DNA from: Avena insularis
Lineage: Eukaryota > Streptophyta > Magnoliopsida > Poales > Poaceae
DNA length: 64,000 nucleotides
NCBI GenBank assembly: GCA_023614405.1
Contig: CM042689.1
Coordinates: forward strand, 278,821,533-278,885,532
Direction: 5' to 3'
This document shows positions 32,912 to 43,484 of this stretch, one piece after another (the stretch's first letter is position 1; each line of letters starts with the position of its first letter). Under the pieces are notes generated by a model. That model ran no database searches. It saw only the letters and a list, made by a program, of their open reading frames with translations, and was not told the origin of the DNA. The position numbers and the translations under genes were made by a program.

Positions 32912-34581
32912 TGTTGGAATTATTCCCTAGAGGCAATAATAAAGATTCCATGCTAGAATTGTATTAAGCGGAAACTTTGATACTTGTGTGGTTTATGAAC
33001 AACACCGTGTCTCTAGTACGCCTCTATGGACTATCTCATTGATTAATGATGGTTAAGGTTTCCTAACCATAGACATGAGTTGTCGATTAATAATGAGATC
33101 ATGTCATTAGGAGAATGATATGATGGACAGACCCAAATTAAGCAGAGCAATTAGATCTTGTCATCGTGTTCATCTTTGCGAAGCTTTTCCTATGTCAAGT
33201 ATTGTATTCCTTAGACCATGAGATAATACAACTCCCTGGTATCGGAATAAAGTTTTGAGGTCATCAAACGTCATCCTATGTGAGGGTGATCATAAAGGTG
33301 TCTCTCAGGTGATCGGAAAGTACTTGTTGGGTTGTATGTATCGAGATGGAATTTGTCCCTCCTGATTCGGAGAGATATACTTCGGGCCCACTCGGTAATC
33401 GATATCAACAGCGCTTGCAAGCACGTGGTTAAGGAGTTAATCACAAAGTGATATCGGATTACGGAACGAGTAAAGTACTTGCTGTGAATGAGATTGAACT
33501 AGGTATGCCGATACCAACGATCGAATCTCGGGCAAGTAAAATATCGCGTGACGAAGGGAATACATATATGGGATTAATTGAATCCTGGCATCATGGTTCA
33601 TCCGATATGATCATCGATGAATATGTGGGAGTCAATATGGGTTTCCAGATCCCGCTGTTGATTATTGATAGAAGATCATGTCTGCATATTCTCGAACCCG
33701 TAGGGTCACACACTTAACATGCATTGACGCTAGGATAGAATGGATAAATGGTTTATGAGTTTTTTGTTTGGAGTCTCGGATGAGACCCAGGACATCACGA
33801 GAGGTTCCGGAATGGTCCGGAGAATAAGATTTATATAAAGGAAAGCAGTTTTTGGATTTCAGAATCATTTCGGAGTTTATCGGTATTGTACCGGAAAGTT
33901 CTAGAAGGTCCCGGAGTGGGACCAACGTGGGCCCACTTGTCGGAGGCCTGTGTGGGCCTAAGGGGAAGTGCCCTGGCCACTTTGGGCCATGGGCACAAGG
34001 CCCCTAAGGCCCAGCCGGCCAGCCCTTAGGGGAAACCCTAAGGGAACCTTCCAGAAGAGGGGGGGATGACTTCCCCCCCACTCCACCCCTTGGGCCGCCG
34101 CCCTAGGGCTTGGAGGAGGGGTCAAGGGGCCGGACAACCCCCTATATAAGGATGGAAGGGGTGCATCCTCCCCCCACTCCAACCCTAGCCATTCAACGCC
34201 GCCTCCACCTCTCTCTCCCGATCACAGAGGCGAAGCTCGCCAGAAACTCTCCACCATAAGCACCACGCCGTCGTGCTGCAGATCCAATCTATCTCTCCAC
34301 CATACTTGCTGGACCAAGGAAAGGAGGAGACGTCGCTGCACCGTACGTGTGCATCTCTTGGAGGCGCTGCCACTTGCGGCGTAGGATCGGATCGCGAGGA
34401 GGAGACGGTGAGTACGACTACGTCAACCACGTTCTGTTGAACGTTTCTGCTATGCGATTTCTTCAAGGGTATGAAGATCTCATCATTCTCTCTCGTTGAT
34501 TACATCTCCTAGATTAGATCTTGGCTTTCTTGTTCGCTTCTGTAGGAATTTTTTTGATTTACTATGCTACGAAACCCATCA
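32912..34581 (+). repeat. 3' LTR of the BARE-like element, 1670 bp
   Basis: Starts TGTTGGAATTATTCCC and ends ACGAAACCCATCA. It lacks about 40 bp near its start that the 5' LTR has, and has fewer GGATC units near 34385. Other differences are scattered, a few percent by eye. Confidence 0.95.
34142..34150 (+). promoter_or_regulatory. Likely TATA box, BARE 3' LTR
   Basis: CTATATAAG, at the same relative position as the 5' LTR box. It could drive read-through transcription into the flanking Tork sequence. Confidence 0.65.
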
Positions 34582-34586
34582 ATTAC

Positions 34587-36569
34587 TCCATTCGAAGAAT
34601 GAGAGAAGAAAAGGTTAAAACTCTCTTACTTACGTACTTGGGGTTGTTTAACAAAAGTTAATGTACCAATTCCCAAGAAGCGTAAGCTTGGACCAAAAAC
34701 CATTGATTGTGTTCTTCTGGACTATGCCTTCCATAGCATTAGTTATAGATTATTGATAGTAAAATCTGAAGTACCTCACATACATGTTGGTACAATCATG
34801 GAGTCGACTGATGCGACGTTCTTTGAGGATATCTTTCCTATGAAAGATAAACCTAACTCATCAAATCCAGATATACCTAGTTCATCTAATCAGGAATTTG
34901 CTACAATTTCTGAACCTACCATTCCAATTGAACACTCTGAAAGTCCTAAGGAGGATGATAATGAAATTCCTAAAAGGAGCAAGAGACAGAGGACTACAAA
35001 GTCCTTTGGTGATGATTTCATTGTGTATCTTGTGGATGACGCTCCTACTTCTAGTTCAGAAGCCTATGCATCTCCTGATGCTGACTACTGGAAAGAATCC
35101 GTCCATAGTGAGATGGATTCCATCTCAGCTAATGGAACATTGGAGATCACATATCACCCTTATGGGTGCAAACCTGTAGGATGCAAGTGGGTGCTTAAGA
35201 AAAAGCTTAGGCCTGATGGTACTATTGAGAAGTATAAGACACAACTTATGGCCAAAGGTTATACTCAAAAAGAAGGTGAAGACTTCTTTGACACTTACTC
35301 ACCTGTTGCCAGATTGACCGTCATTCGGATACTACTTTCATTGGCTGCCTCTCATGGTCTTCTCGTTCATCAAATAGACGTTAAGACAGCTTTCCTAAAT
35401 GGAGAGTTGGATGAGGAAATTTACATGGATCAGCCAGATGGTTTTGTGGTAAGTGGTCAAGAAGGAAAGGTGTGAAAGTTGTTGAAGTCTTTATATGGCC
35501 TAAACTAGCCCTAAGAAGTGGCATGAGAAGTTTGAAAGAACTTTAACTGTTACAGGATTTGTTGTAAATGAAGCTGACAAATGTGTGTACCATAACCATG
35601 GTAGGGTGAGGGAATCATCCTTTGTTTGTATGTTGATGACGTACTGATTTTCGGAACCAACCTTAATGTAATTAAGGAATTCAAGGATTTCTTATCTCGT
35701 TCTTTTGATATGAAGGATCTGGGAGTAGCAGATGTTATCCTGAACATCAAGGTATTGAGAGATGATGGTGATGGGATTACGTTGCTTCAGTCTCACTATG
35801 TGGAAAAGGTCTTGAGTTGTTTCGGGTATAGTGACTGCAAGTCTTCTCCTACACCGTATGATCCTAGTGTGTTGCTTCAAAATAATCGAGGAAATGCTAG
35901 ATACCAACTTAACTACTCTCAAATTATTGGCCCGCTTATGTATTTAGCTAGCGCTACGAGGACTGTGAAAAAACTCAGTCGATTTGTTTCAAATCCAAGA
36001 GATGATCACTGGCATGCTCTTGAGAGAGCTATGCGCTATCTAAAAGGCATCATGAGCTATGGCATTCACTATATCGGGTATCCGAGGGTACTAGAGGGTT
36101 ATAGTGATTCAAATTGGATATCTGATGCTGACGAGATAAAGGCCACAAGTGGATATGTATTCACACTTGCTGGTGGTGTTGTTTCTTGGAAGTCTTACAA
36201 GCAGACCATCTTAATGAGGTCAACTATAGAAGCAGAACTCACAGCATTAGACACAATCACCGTTGAATTAGAGTGGCTTCATGAACTCTTGATGAACTTA
36301 CTTGTCATTGAAAAACCAATACCTGCAATCCTTATGAACTGAATAATCAAACTATGATTTTCAAAGTAAATAGTTCTAAGGATAATATGAAGTCATTAAG
36401 ACATATGAAGAGGAGACTGAAATATGTCAGGAAAATGAGAAACTCTAGAGTTATTGCATTGGATTATATCCAAACATCTAAAAACTTGGCAGGTCCCTTC
36501 ACAAAGGGTCTATCACGCAACATGATAGAAAATGCATCGAAGGAGATGAGTATGAGACCCACGATATAA
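34587..36569 (+). pseudogene. Tork-like integrase end, reverse transcriptase and RNase H, broken
   Basis: Resumes the interrupted integrase (KRKLGPKTIDCVLL block), then a Ser/Asn-rich linker and an RSKRQRT block. RT follows with GCKPVGCKWVLKKK, an IDVKTAFLNGELDEEIYM block, and YVDD at 35629-35640. TGA at 35473 and a decayed stretch to about 35620 break the RT. RNase H includes the LEGYSDSNWISD and STIEAELTALD blocks. A stop at 36340-36342 precedes a last segment ending ASKEMSMRPTI. The family wording (VLIFGTNLNVIKE, SPTPYDPSVLL) is typical of the TNT1/Tork-type copia of grasses. Confidence 0.9.
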
Positions 36570-37131
36570 GTTTTCCATAGTGGTAAACCACTCTATGTGA
36601 TCGGAGATCCCATGAATTAGAATTGGGAGACAAGATGTTGGTTAGCTGATAGAAAAGTATCCCTACTTTAATAAACACCACTCCATGAAGATGCAATACT
36701 TTCCTATTCTATACGGCAGGATGATTTATTATCTTGATGTGTTCTAAGTGGCTTATCTTAAGCAGAGATGTTGTCTTGCAGAACATCTTTTGAAGAACAC
36801 ACCTGTATGATTATGAGTATGACTATTAAACGTTGCAGTCTATGTGAGTAGAGTGCTCTTAAATAAACTCATGAAAGGCCATGGAGTATGACACATAAGC
36901 TCCACCTGCGAGGAAGTCCCACGGTAGCCTAGTATCGGTCAAGACTTTGTGTGAAGCTAGGTTTTTAGCAAACTTGCAGTTCAAGGCATAGTCCATTGTA
37001 CAAGTTGTAGATTAGTATAACATAAAGCTCTAGTGGAAGTTGAACTTAACAGTCTTCAATGCAGTACCGGTATATAAACAATGTTTTGGAACCAAAGGCA
37101 CACTTCATGCGCCTCTAGGATCTGGGGGGAT
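36570..37131 (+). other. 3' untranslated region of the Tork-like element with polypurine tract
   Basis: No coding frame. It ends in GGATCTGGGGGGAT (about 37118-37131), the likely plus-strand primer, directly before the 3' LTR. Confidence 0.75.
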
Positions 37132-38246
37132 TGTTGGAATTTTTGCATAAAAAGGCTCATCCCATTTATTACATGCTAATAAATTCCCGAAATCCTAGAG
37201 GCCCACTTGGCCCATTCATGCAAGGCAAGAGGTGGGACAAAAAGTGTAGTCCCACATTTTGCTAGTTCAGTGGAAGTTGGACCAGCTTATAAGGAGAGCT
37301 CACCACTTGTACGAGCTTGAGAAGAGAAGACATATAGACGCACGCTCCTCCTCCTCCTCCTCGCTTTCCTTGCCACACCACGCCACGCCTCGACTCGTCA
37401 CGATGTGCGTGCTACGGATTGCGGGAATCTTGGTGATCCGAGCTTTATTTTGCCACACATGAGTGGTACATGAATAGTTGTACAAAATCTGAAATGTTTT
37501 GCTCGAGTGGATTTTTAATATGAGCTAAGTGGAAATGAATGCGAACTGAGTGGAGGCTGTTCGGTTTCTGGCTGCCGCCTGTTCGCTTCAGCTTCCACCT
37601 CTTTGTTTCATCTCATGCGTAGCTTGTTTGCCTTCCCTCTATGCCTATAAGAGAGAGAGAGAGGTTGCGCCTCCTCTCAGACACACCATCGCACACTTCT
37701 TTGCACCTCTAGTTCTAGAGCACTGCGCTACCTATATCTTCCCCATCCCGTCTTGTGGTGTGCACCGCGAGCCGGGACAGTAGGCCTCCGAGACCCCACT
37801 GCTTCGAGTCGTGTATGGGAGAAGGGCGATAAGGTTTTTGGGGAGTACTATTGACACGACTACTGGCTTCATCGCGGACTCCTTCATGGATAGCGGCAGC
37901 ACCGACGTTTTTCCCAACAATGAATTCTTCCCCCACATCATCAACCTCTTCCTTGACGGCATGGCTGATGACAGTGCTAACACCAACGTTGGCGGTTCCT
38001 CTAGTGTGATGTACATCCTCTTTCTCAGTCTTGTTTATCTTAGTCTAACAGTAGGTCGTTCCTTTTGGTTTGTTTTAGACCTTGTTCTGATATTATCTCA
38101 AGTTCTATGCCTTGCAATCCGTTTGGTTATCTGCCTTAATCTGTATCCACTAATTGACATGATTAGATTAATTTCTATTATTCTATTCATGTTCTATCTA
38201 GCGTTTATCTTGGTTAATTCTCTTGGTAATTGCTATTTTACTCACA
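37132..38246 (+). repeat. 3' LTR of the Tork-like element, 1115 bp
   Basis: Starts TGTTGGAATTTTTGCA and ends TTTTACTCACA, then agagg. It contains the same acidic exon segment as the 5' LTR (about 37850-38000), with the ATG lost. It has an extra ~330 bp relative to the 5' LTR, including a second TATA-like CTATAAGAGAG near 37645. Confidence 0.92.
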
Positions 38247-38251
38247 AGAGG

Positions 38252-38574
38252 TGGGACCCATGGCCCCACAAGTGCACCTTCTAGGGAGGAGATGACGACT
38301 AAATACGGTAGGCTCTTTATCGTGTGCTATCGTGGACAACCACATGGCAAAGATAAGACTTTTTTCGTGTGTATTCGCCTGTATACACAACAAAGCCCTT
38401 TTTATTTATTTTATTTTAATTAATTAGAAAGTATTATATTACATATGTGTTAGGTGCTGCTATTTCACAGGATCACGAGCACACACATATGAATAGGTTG
38501 TTTTGGTCTCTCATCGTCCAGCTTGCATGGCCTCCTTGTGATGAAATGGTTCTTATTGTGTCGCCCGGTTTCGT
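38252..38574. other. CACTA-like interior right of the Tork element
   Basis: Continues the sequence interrupted at 23216. It contains one ACATGGCAAAG word near 38343 and is otherwise AT-rich. No gene recognised. Confidence 0.4.
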
Positions 38575-40428
38575 TGATCTACGCCGTAGATATTTTTCGG
38601 ACAAGGGTAGTCTAGTGGAATTTTATCATGGGTCATGTTTATTTAGTTCATAGGATGATGTCAACCCATGTTGGGTCACAAGCTATGTCAAGAGGTATTC
38701 TGATGCATGCTCTGAAGCGCCTCTTCCTATGAAACCCTGATTCCTGAGCCCCGGATCGTCTATCCCCTAGATGTTCTTCTGAAGGGGGTAGCCCGATGGA
38801 CTTTTATCTTGGTTTGTGCTTTGTTAGGTCATAGGATAATTCCAAACCATGTTTGGGCACAGGTTGTGACAAGATCAACCCTTGTTTTATCAAAACAAGG
38901 AGTTCCCCCATAATAAATAAATTTCAAAACATTCATTTTTAGGTGACAGCGCATGTATGCGAAGGGGGTCACACTTGGAAACTAGGTTTTGGACATTCAA
39001 ACATTCCACCACACTTTAATTCACATGATAGGGTCACATGAAAGTTTTGGAGGTGTTCCGATGCCCTAAAGCGCTTCTTCCTACAAAACCCTTATCCGTG
39101 GGCCTCAGATCGTCTACCCCCTAGATGTTCTTATGACAGGTGTATACCGGTGGACTTTTCTCTTGGTTTGTGATTTTTTAGGTCATAGGATAATTACAAA
39201 CCATCTTTGGGCACAGGTTGTGACAAGATCAACCTCGGTTTCACCAAAACGGGGAGTTTCCCCATAATAATTAAATTCCAGAACTTCCATTTTTACGTAA
39301 CAACGCATGTATGCGAAGGAGGTCACACTTGGGAACCAAGTTTTGGACATTTAAATATTCCACCACAATTTAATACACATGCTAGGGTCACATGCAAGTT
39401 TTGGAGGTGTTTCGATGCCTCAAAGCGCTTCTTCCTATGAAACCCTAATCCCTCGGCCCCAGATCGTCTACCCCCTAGATGTTCTTCTGACAGTGGTAGA
39501 CAGGTGGAATTTTCTATTGGTTTGTGCTTGGTTAGGTCATAGGATAATTCCAAACCATGTTTGGGAATAGGTTGTGACAAGATCAACCCTGGCAAACGGG
39601 GAGTTTCCCCATAATAATTAAATTCCAAAACCTTCATTTTTAGGAGACAGCGCATGTCTGCGAAGGGGGTCATATTTGGGAACCAGGTTTTGGACATTTC
39701 AACATTCCACCACACTTTAATACACATTCTAGGGTCACATGCAAGTTTTGGAGGTGTTTCAATGCCCGAAAGCGCTTCTTCCTACGAAACCCTGATCCCT
39801 GGGCCCCAGATCGTCTATCCCCTAGATGTTCTTCTGACAGGGGTAGCCCGATGGACTTTTCTCTTGGTTTGTGCTTGGTTAGGTCATAGGATAATTCCAA
39901 ACCATGTTTGGTCATAGGTTGTGACAAGATCAACCCCGGTTTCACCAAAACAAGGAGTTCCCCCGTAATAATTAAATTCCAGAACCTTCGTTTTTAGGTG
40001 ACAGTGCATGTATGCGAAGGGGTCACACTTGGGAACCAGGTTTTGGACATTTCAACATTATACCACCTTTTAATGCACTTTCTAGGTTCACATGCAAGTT
40101 TTGGAGGTATTCCTAGGCCCCGAAGCGCTTATTCCTATGAAACCCTGGTCCCTGGGCCCCGGATCGTCTACCCCCTAGATATTCTTCTGACAGGGATAGA
40201 CCGGTGGACTTTTCTCTTGATTTTTGCTCGGTTAGGTCATAGGATAATTTCAAACCATGTTTGGGCATATGTTGTGACAATATCAACCCCGGTTTCATCA
40301 AAATGGGGAGTTTCCCCATAATAATTAAATTCTAGAACCTTCATTTTTAGGTGACATCGCATGTATGTGAAGGGGGTCACACTTGGAAACCAGGTTTTGG
40401 ACATTTCAACGTTCCACCACCATCCTAC
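38575..40428. repeat. Tandem array of a ~352-bp unit, about five copies
   Basis: A landmark (CCCTAGATGTTCTTCTGA and variants) recurs at about 38765, 39119, 39472, 39820 and 40173, spacings of roughly 348-354. Other landmarks repeat in the same order: CATAGGATAATTCCAAACCA, GTGACAAGATCAAC, GTATGCGAAGGGGGTCACAC and GTTTTGGAGGTGTT. Neighbouring copies look about 85-90 percent alike by eye. The first copy is more decayed and joined out of register near 38690, and the last is cut short. Frames that run through units do not share a supported protein. Confidence 0.92.
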
Positions 40429-40463
40429 CAAAATGTGGGGGGCATTAAGATGTAAAGTATATG

Positions 40464-41559
40464 CAGGGCCGACCCTTGGGGGGGCTGTGGGGCAGTCGCC
40501 CCAGGCCCAAAAAATAGGGGCCCTCATAGAAATATGCTATATAGGCAGGCCCAGTGTATATCGTAAAAAGATTTTTTATTAGGCTGGTGGCTTAATTAGG
40601 CCATTTTTTTACGCTATCATAGACTCTAAGCCTAGGCGATCGATACAGGTACAAGGCGAGGCCATGGAGGACTGGCGGAGGCTAACCGCTCGACTCCCAG
40701 TCCCAGACGGCGTCGGTCACTTCGCTTCCTCCCAGGAAATGGAACCAACAATTGGTCATACGACTCATGCCCGAGTCGTGTCGCCTCCACTGGATCGGAA
40801 TATCGGATCGGGATTTGGGAGTTGGAAGCCTCGAAGCCCTCGACGATCAACGGCAGGCGCGAAGGATAGACCATCGACGAGACGATCGACCGCCTGGCTG
40901 CTGGTCCGGTGGTCCGCCCCCTCCCATGTCTTTGCCGGTTACGCCCTAATTCTTAGTTCTTAATTCTAATTAAAATTGTTTTTCTTTGTAGCGAGCGAGA
41001 TTATGACACCCGAATTCGGTGCTATGAAAAGATAAAGGAGAGAACAAGAGAAGAAATTAATAGAATCAGAGAGAGGATCTTTTCATAAATTTTTGAAGAG
41101 CAACACAAGCACTTTTTATAAATATCTGCTATGGAGTTTTTTGATTTTGTCAGGAAGCGGATCGTTATCCTAATATTTTAATCGCTTATCACATCTTATT
41201 TATTATGCTCGTGACTGTTGCATCAGCTGAAAAAACTTTTCAAAGTTGAAATTGTTAAAGAACTATTTGATATCTACAATATCTCATGAGAGGTTAAATG
41301 GTTTGACGACTCTATGCATCGAGAAGAAGTTAGTGGACGAGATTGATATTAATTCCATCGTCACGGACTTTGCTTGTAGAAATTTTTGGAAGAAATCTTA
41401 AGGTATCATGTAAATGTTGTTATTTTTATATGAATATAATAGTTAGAAGTTTAAATAAACTATTTATTTTTCATCATCTCATATCTGAATAAAAATTATA
41501 ATAAGGGTCCCAATATTTTAGTTTCGCCCCGGACCCCCAAAATCTCAGGACCGGCCCTG
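40464..41559 (+). mobile_element. hAT-superfamily element relic, 1.1 kb
   Basis: Ends CAGGGCCGACCC and GGACCGGCCCTG form imperfect terminal inverted repeats. The flanks agtatatg (40456-40463) and agcatatg (41560-41567) are an 8-bp target duplication with one mismatch. A piece of transposase remains inside. A Stowaway MITE begins at the next base after the right duplication. Confidence 0.87.
41080..41403 (+). pseudogene. hAT transposase C-terminal dimerisation domain, broken
   Basis: Readable across stops and frameshifts: a DRYPNILIAYHILFIMLVTV block followed by ASAEKTFQS. Further blocks match RLNGLTTLCIEKKLVDEID in another frame, then a final DFACRNFWKKS-like stretch. This is the hATC dimerisation domain arrangement. 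The upstream part of the transposase, including the catalytic core, is missing. A GC-rich stretch at 40660-40960 inside the element gives only unsupported frames. Confidence 0.8.
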
Positions 41560-41567
41560 AGCATATG

Positions 41568-41775
41568 TACTCCCTCCGTTTCAAAATATAAGATTTTTTA
41601 GCTTTGTGAAACAAAATCTATCTAGACATCTTTAGTGTGTAGATTCAGAGTGACCCATACACTAAAAAGGGTCTAGATACATTCATTTTACAAAGCTATC
41701 TAGACAATAAAAGATGTCTAGATACATTTTGTTTTATAAAGCTAAATCATCTTATATTATGAAACGAAGGGAGTA
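41568..41775. mobile_element. Stowaway-type MITE with internal duplication
   Basis: Starts TACTCCCTCCGTTTCAAAAT and ends GAAACGAAGGGAGTA. At 208 bp it is longer than the others here because a block containing TCTAGATACATT and CAAAGCTA-type sequence occurs twice. Confidence 0.88.
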
Positions 41776-42192
41776 GTATTGCAAAAAGTATGTGTGTACA
41801 CATTGTCTTAAACTAACACTAATAAATAGTCAACAAAAAGTACTCTAAAAACTTAAACTAATTTAAAGAACAAATATAAGTATTAAAATGAATACAATTA
41901 AAAGGAAAAATGAAATAAAATCAGAAAGTACCAAAAGGCACACGACAAAGGTGAAAACACATGGCAAAGGGCCCGACTGTGGTACAAGATAATGGGGTTC
42001 TTTGCCGTGTGTCCTACCTATGGTACATGTCAAAGAGTACTTTTTCCTCAGAAAAAAGGCTTAAACCGGTCGTGTATGGGATTCGAACTGTGGACGGTAG
42101 GTTGGCAAAGCGTGCATGTCCTGCCACTATGGTACTAGTCGATTCTTGTATGTAACTAGGATGCGTCCCTTGTGTTGTTTCGTTGGAATGTT
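41776..42192. other. CACTA-like subterminal repeat region
   Basis: AT-rich to about 41930, then several CACATGGCAAAGG, CTTTGCCGTGTGTCC and related words in both orientations, like 22769-23211. This is likely the right subterminal zone of the same split element. No gene recognised. Confidence 0.5.
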
Positions 42193-42220
42193 CTTTGCCA
42201 TGTGTAGACACATGGCAAAG
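42193..42220. repeat. Perfect short inverted repeat (hairpin)
   Basis: CTTTGCCATGTGT, two bases AG, then ACACATGGCAAAG: 13-bp arms with a 2-base loop, made of the CACTA-like subterminal word in both orientations. Confidence 0.85.
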
Positions 42221-42347
42221 GCCCAACCCTTGTTTTAGAGCCCACCCAAGAAAAAAACCATTCGACCCCAAATTGAACCCCCGTGTGCGCTCCACCCATG
42301 GTCACTAACTACGCTGCCGCCCGCTGTCACCGCCAACCCTCGCTACA

Positions 42348-42612
42348 GGCCCGCCCCGCCCCCTCCTCTCTTCTTTCTGACCTCATTGTGCCCCACCCCA
42401 GCCCGAGCTTCCCTGCCCTGCTATCCCTGTCACCTGTCCCGGTGGTCCTGTGGGCGCTGCCGCCCGCTGTCACTGGCCCCCGCCACCTCCCCTAGCCTCC
42501 GCCCCCCGTTGCAGGCCCGCCTCCCCTCCTCCCTAACCTCGTTGTGCCCCACCCCCGGCCCAAGCTGCCCCGCCCCATCATCCCTGTCACCTTGTGGGCG
42601 CTGCCGGTCGCT
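42348..42612. repeat. Imperfect GC-rich tandem duplication, ~165-bp period
   Basis: The order CAGGCCCGCC, CTCATTGTGCCCCACCCC, ATCCCTGTCACCT, GTGGGCGCTGCCG appears from about 42348 and again from about 42512, the second copy shorter. Flanking GC-rich DNA ends near 42730 with CTCAACTGTAAGTTC, which resembles a splice donor. No domain-bearing protein is visible. Confidence 0.7.
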
Positions 42613-43481
42613 AGAGGAGCTCTGACAGGCAGTCTTGGCCACCTCGTTGCCTCGTATGCCCCAACGCCGCACCGTCCACCTCCACATTGGTTCCCCATCC
42701 TCCCATCCGACGAGCACCTCCTCAACTGTAAGTTCACTTTCCCCTTTTTCTTTTTAGTTACTCACATATTAGGTATTATATTACATGGTATTTAGGAAAT
42801 ATTAGGGTATTGTTAAACAGTAGGGTATTAGGGTATTTAGGAAATTTCTTTTTTCAATATAATGTCCATATTTAGGGTATTAGGGTTTATTGTATATTGT
42901 TAAATATATTGTCACATGTATGCAATATAGGATGATTTAGAAATATGTGTGTATTTAGCATTTGATGTGGATTTCACAATATAATCGGTAAATTTGTGCA
43001 TATTATGCATGATATGGGTTGAGTTTGAGAGGGGGGACCATTGTCGGAGGGGATTTAGCCGGAGGGACATTGGTCTCTGATACCTTCAATCCGGATTCAT
43101 GGATGTAGTATAATAGCTTTTTCCCTAGAAGACCTAGGTTTAATCGAACCTTGAAAATCAATGCTAAAAGGAAATAAATAAGGACACGTCTATAAGACTT
43201 TGTTTCTTCATTTTACCTTAGTTTATCGGACCAATCTAGTTTAATTTTATAGTGGGTTGAATCAATGGATGGAGATAGGCCAAGGTTGAAGATCCACCTG
43301 AAGCTGCACATCATATGGGATAAAAGATAATAATAAACATAGTCATGTGTAATTTTTAAATGGAGATAATATCTTGTGGGCAACACATCCTAATATACTA
43401 GAGCCCCCTAATGAAGTGGGAACAGAAATAGTCTTTTAATCTAACAGAGTGCACACTGAGGCCATGGGTTGCAAACGATTA
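42613..43481. other. Unassigned, AT-rich, with TAGGGTATT repeats
   Basis: From about 42770 to 42900 short TTAGGGTATT-like words recur. The rest shows no gene or known element. It ends at the tta target duplication of the CACTA element. Confidence 0.4.
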
Positions 43482-43484
43482 TTA

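Larger units (their letters stand above)
25938..34581 (+). mobile_element. BARE1/WIS2-like Ty1/copia element, complete, 8.6 kb
   Basis: Two LTRs (1732 and 1670 bp), primer site, long leader, one gag-pol reading frame, polypurine tract, and a perfect 5-bp target duplication attac (25933-25937 and 34582-34586). The LTR start TGTTGGAATTATGCCCTAG and the size match the BARE1/WIS2 group. It is the best preserved element in the window: two stop codons and a compensated pair of insertions interrupt the frame. Confidence 0.96.
23217..38246 (+). mobile_element. Tork-like Ty1/copia element, split by a BARE-like insertion
   Basis: LTRs at 23217-23999 and 37132-38246 bound gag, protease, integrase, reverse transcriptase and RNase H in copia order. 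The 5-bp target duplication agagg is perfect (23212-23216 and 38247-38251). A second retrotransposon occupies 25938-34581 inside the integrase gene. The first ~140 bp of the two LTRs differ at roughly 9 percent of sites by eye, more than the guest's LTRs, in keeping with its being the older layer. It sits inside the CACTA-like sequence. Confidence 0.93.

Noticed and set aside
39207..40321. Frames of 60-107 codons recurring along the tandem array
   Set aside because: The period is not a clean multiple of three, frames appear on both strands, and similarity between them simply reflects repeat units.
38575..40428. Regularly spaced repeats as a CRISPR array
   Set aside because: Units of about 352 bp are repeated as a whole without short repeats and unique spacers, and the genome is eukaryotic.
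42780..42900. TTAGGGTATT-like words suggesting interstitial telomere repeats
   Set aside because: The plant telomere unit TTTAGGG occurs only once by chance; spacing is irregular and the unit is different.
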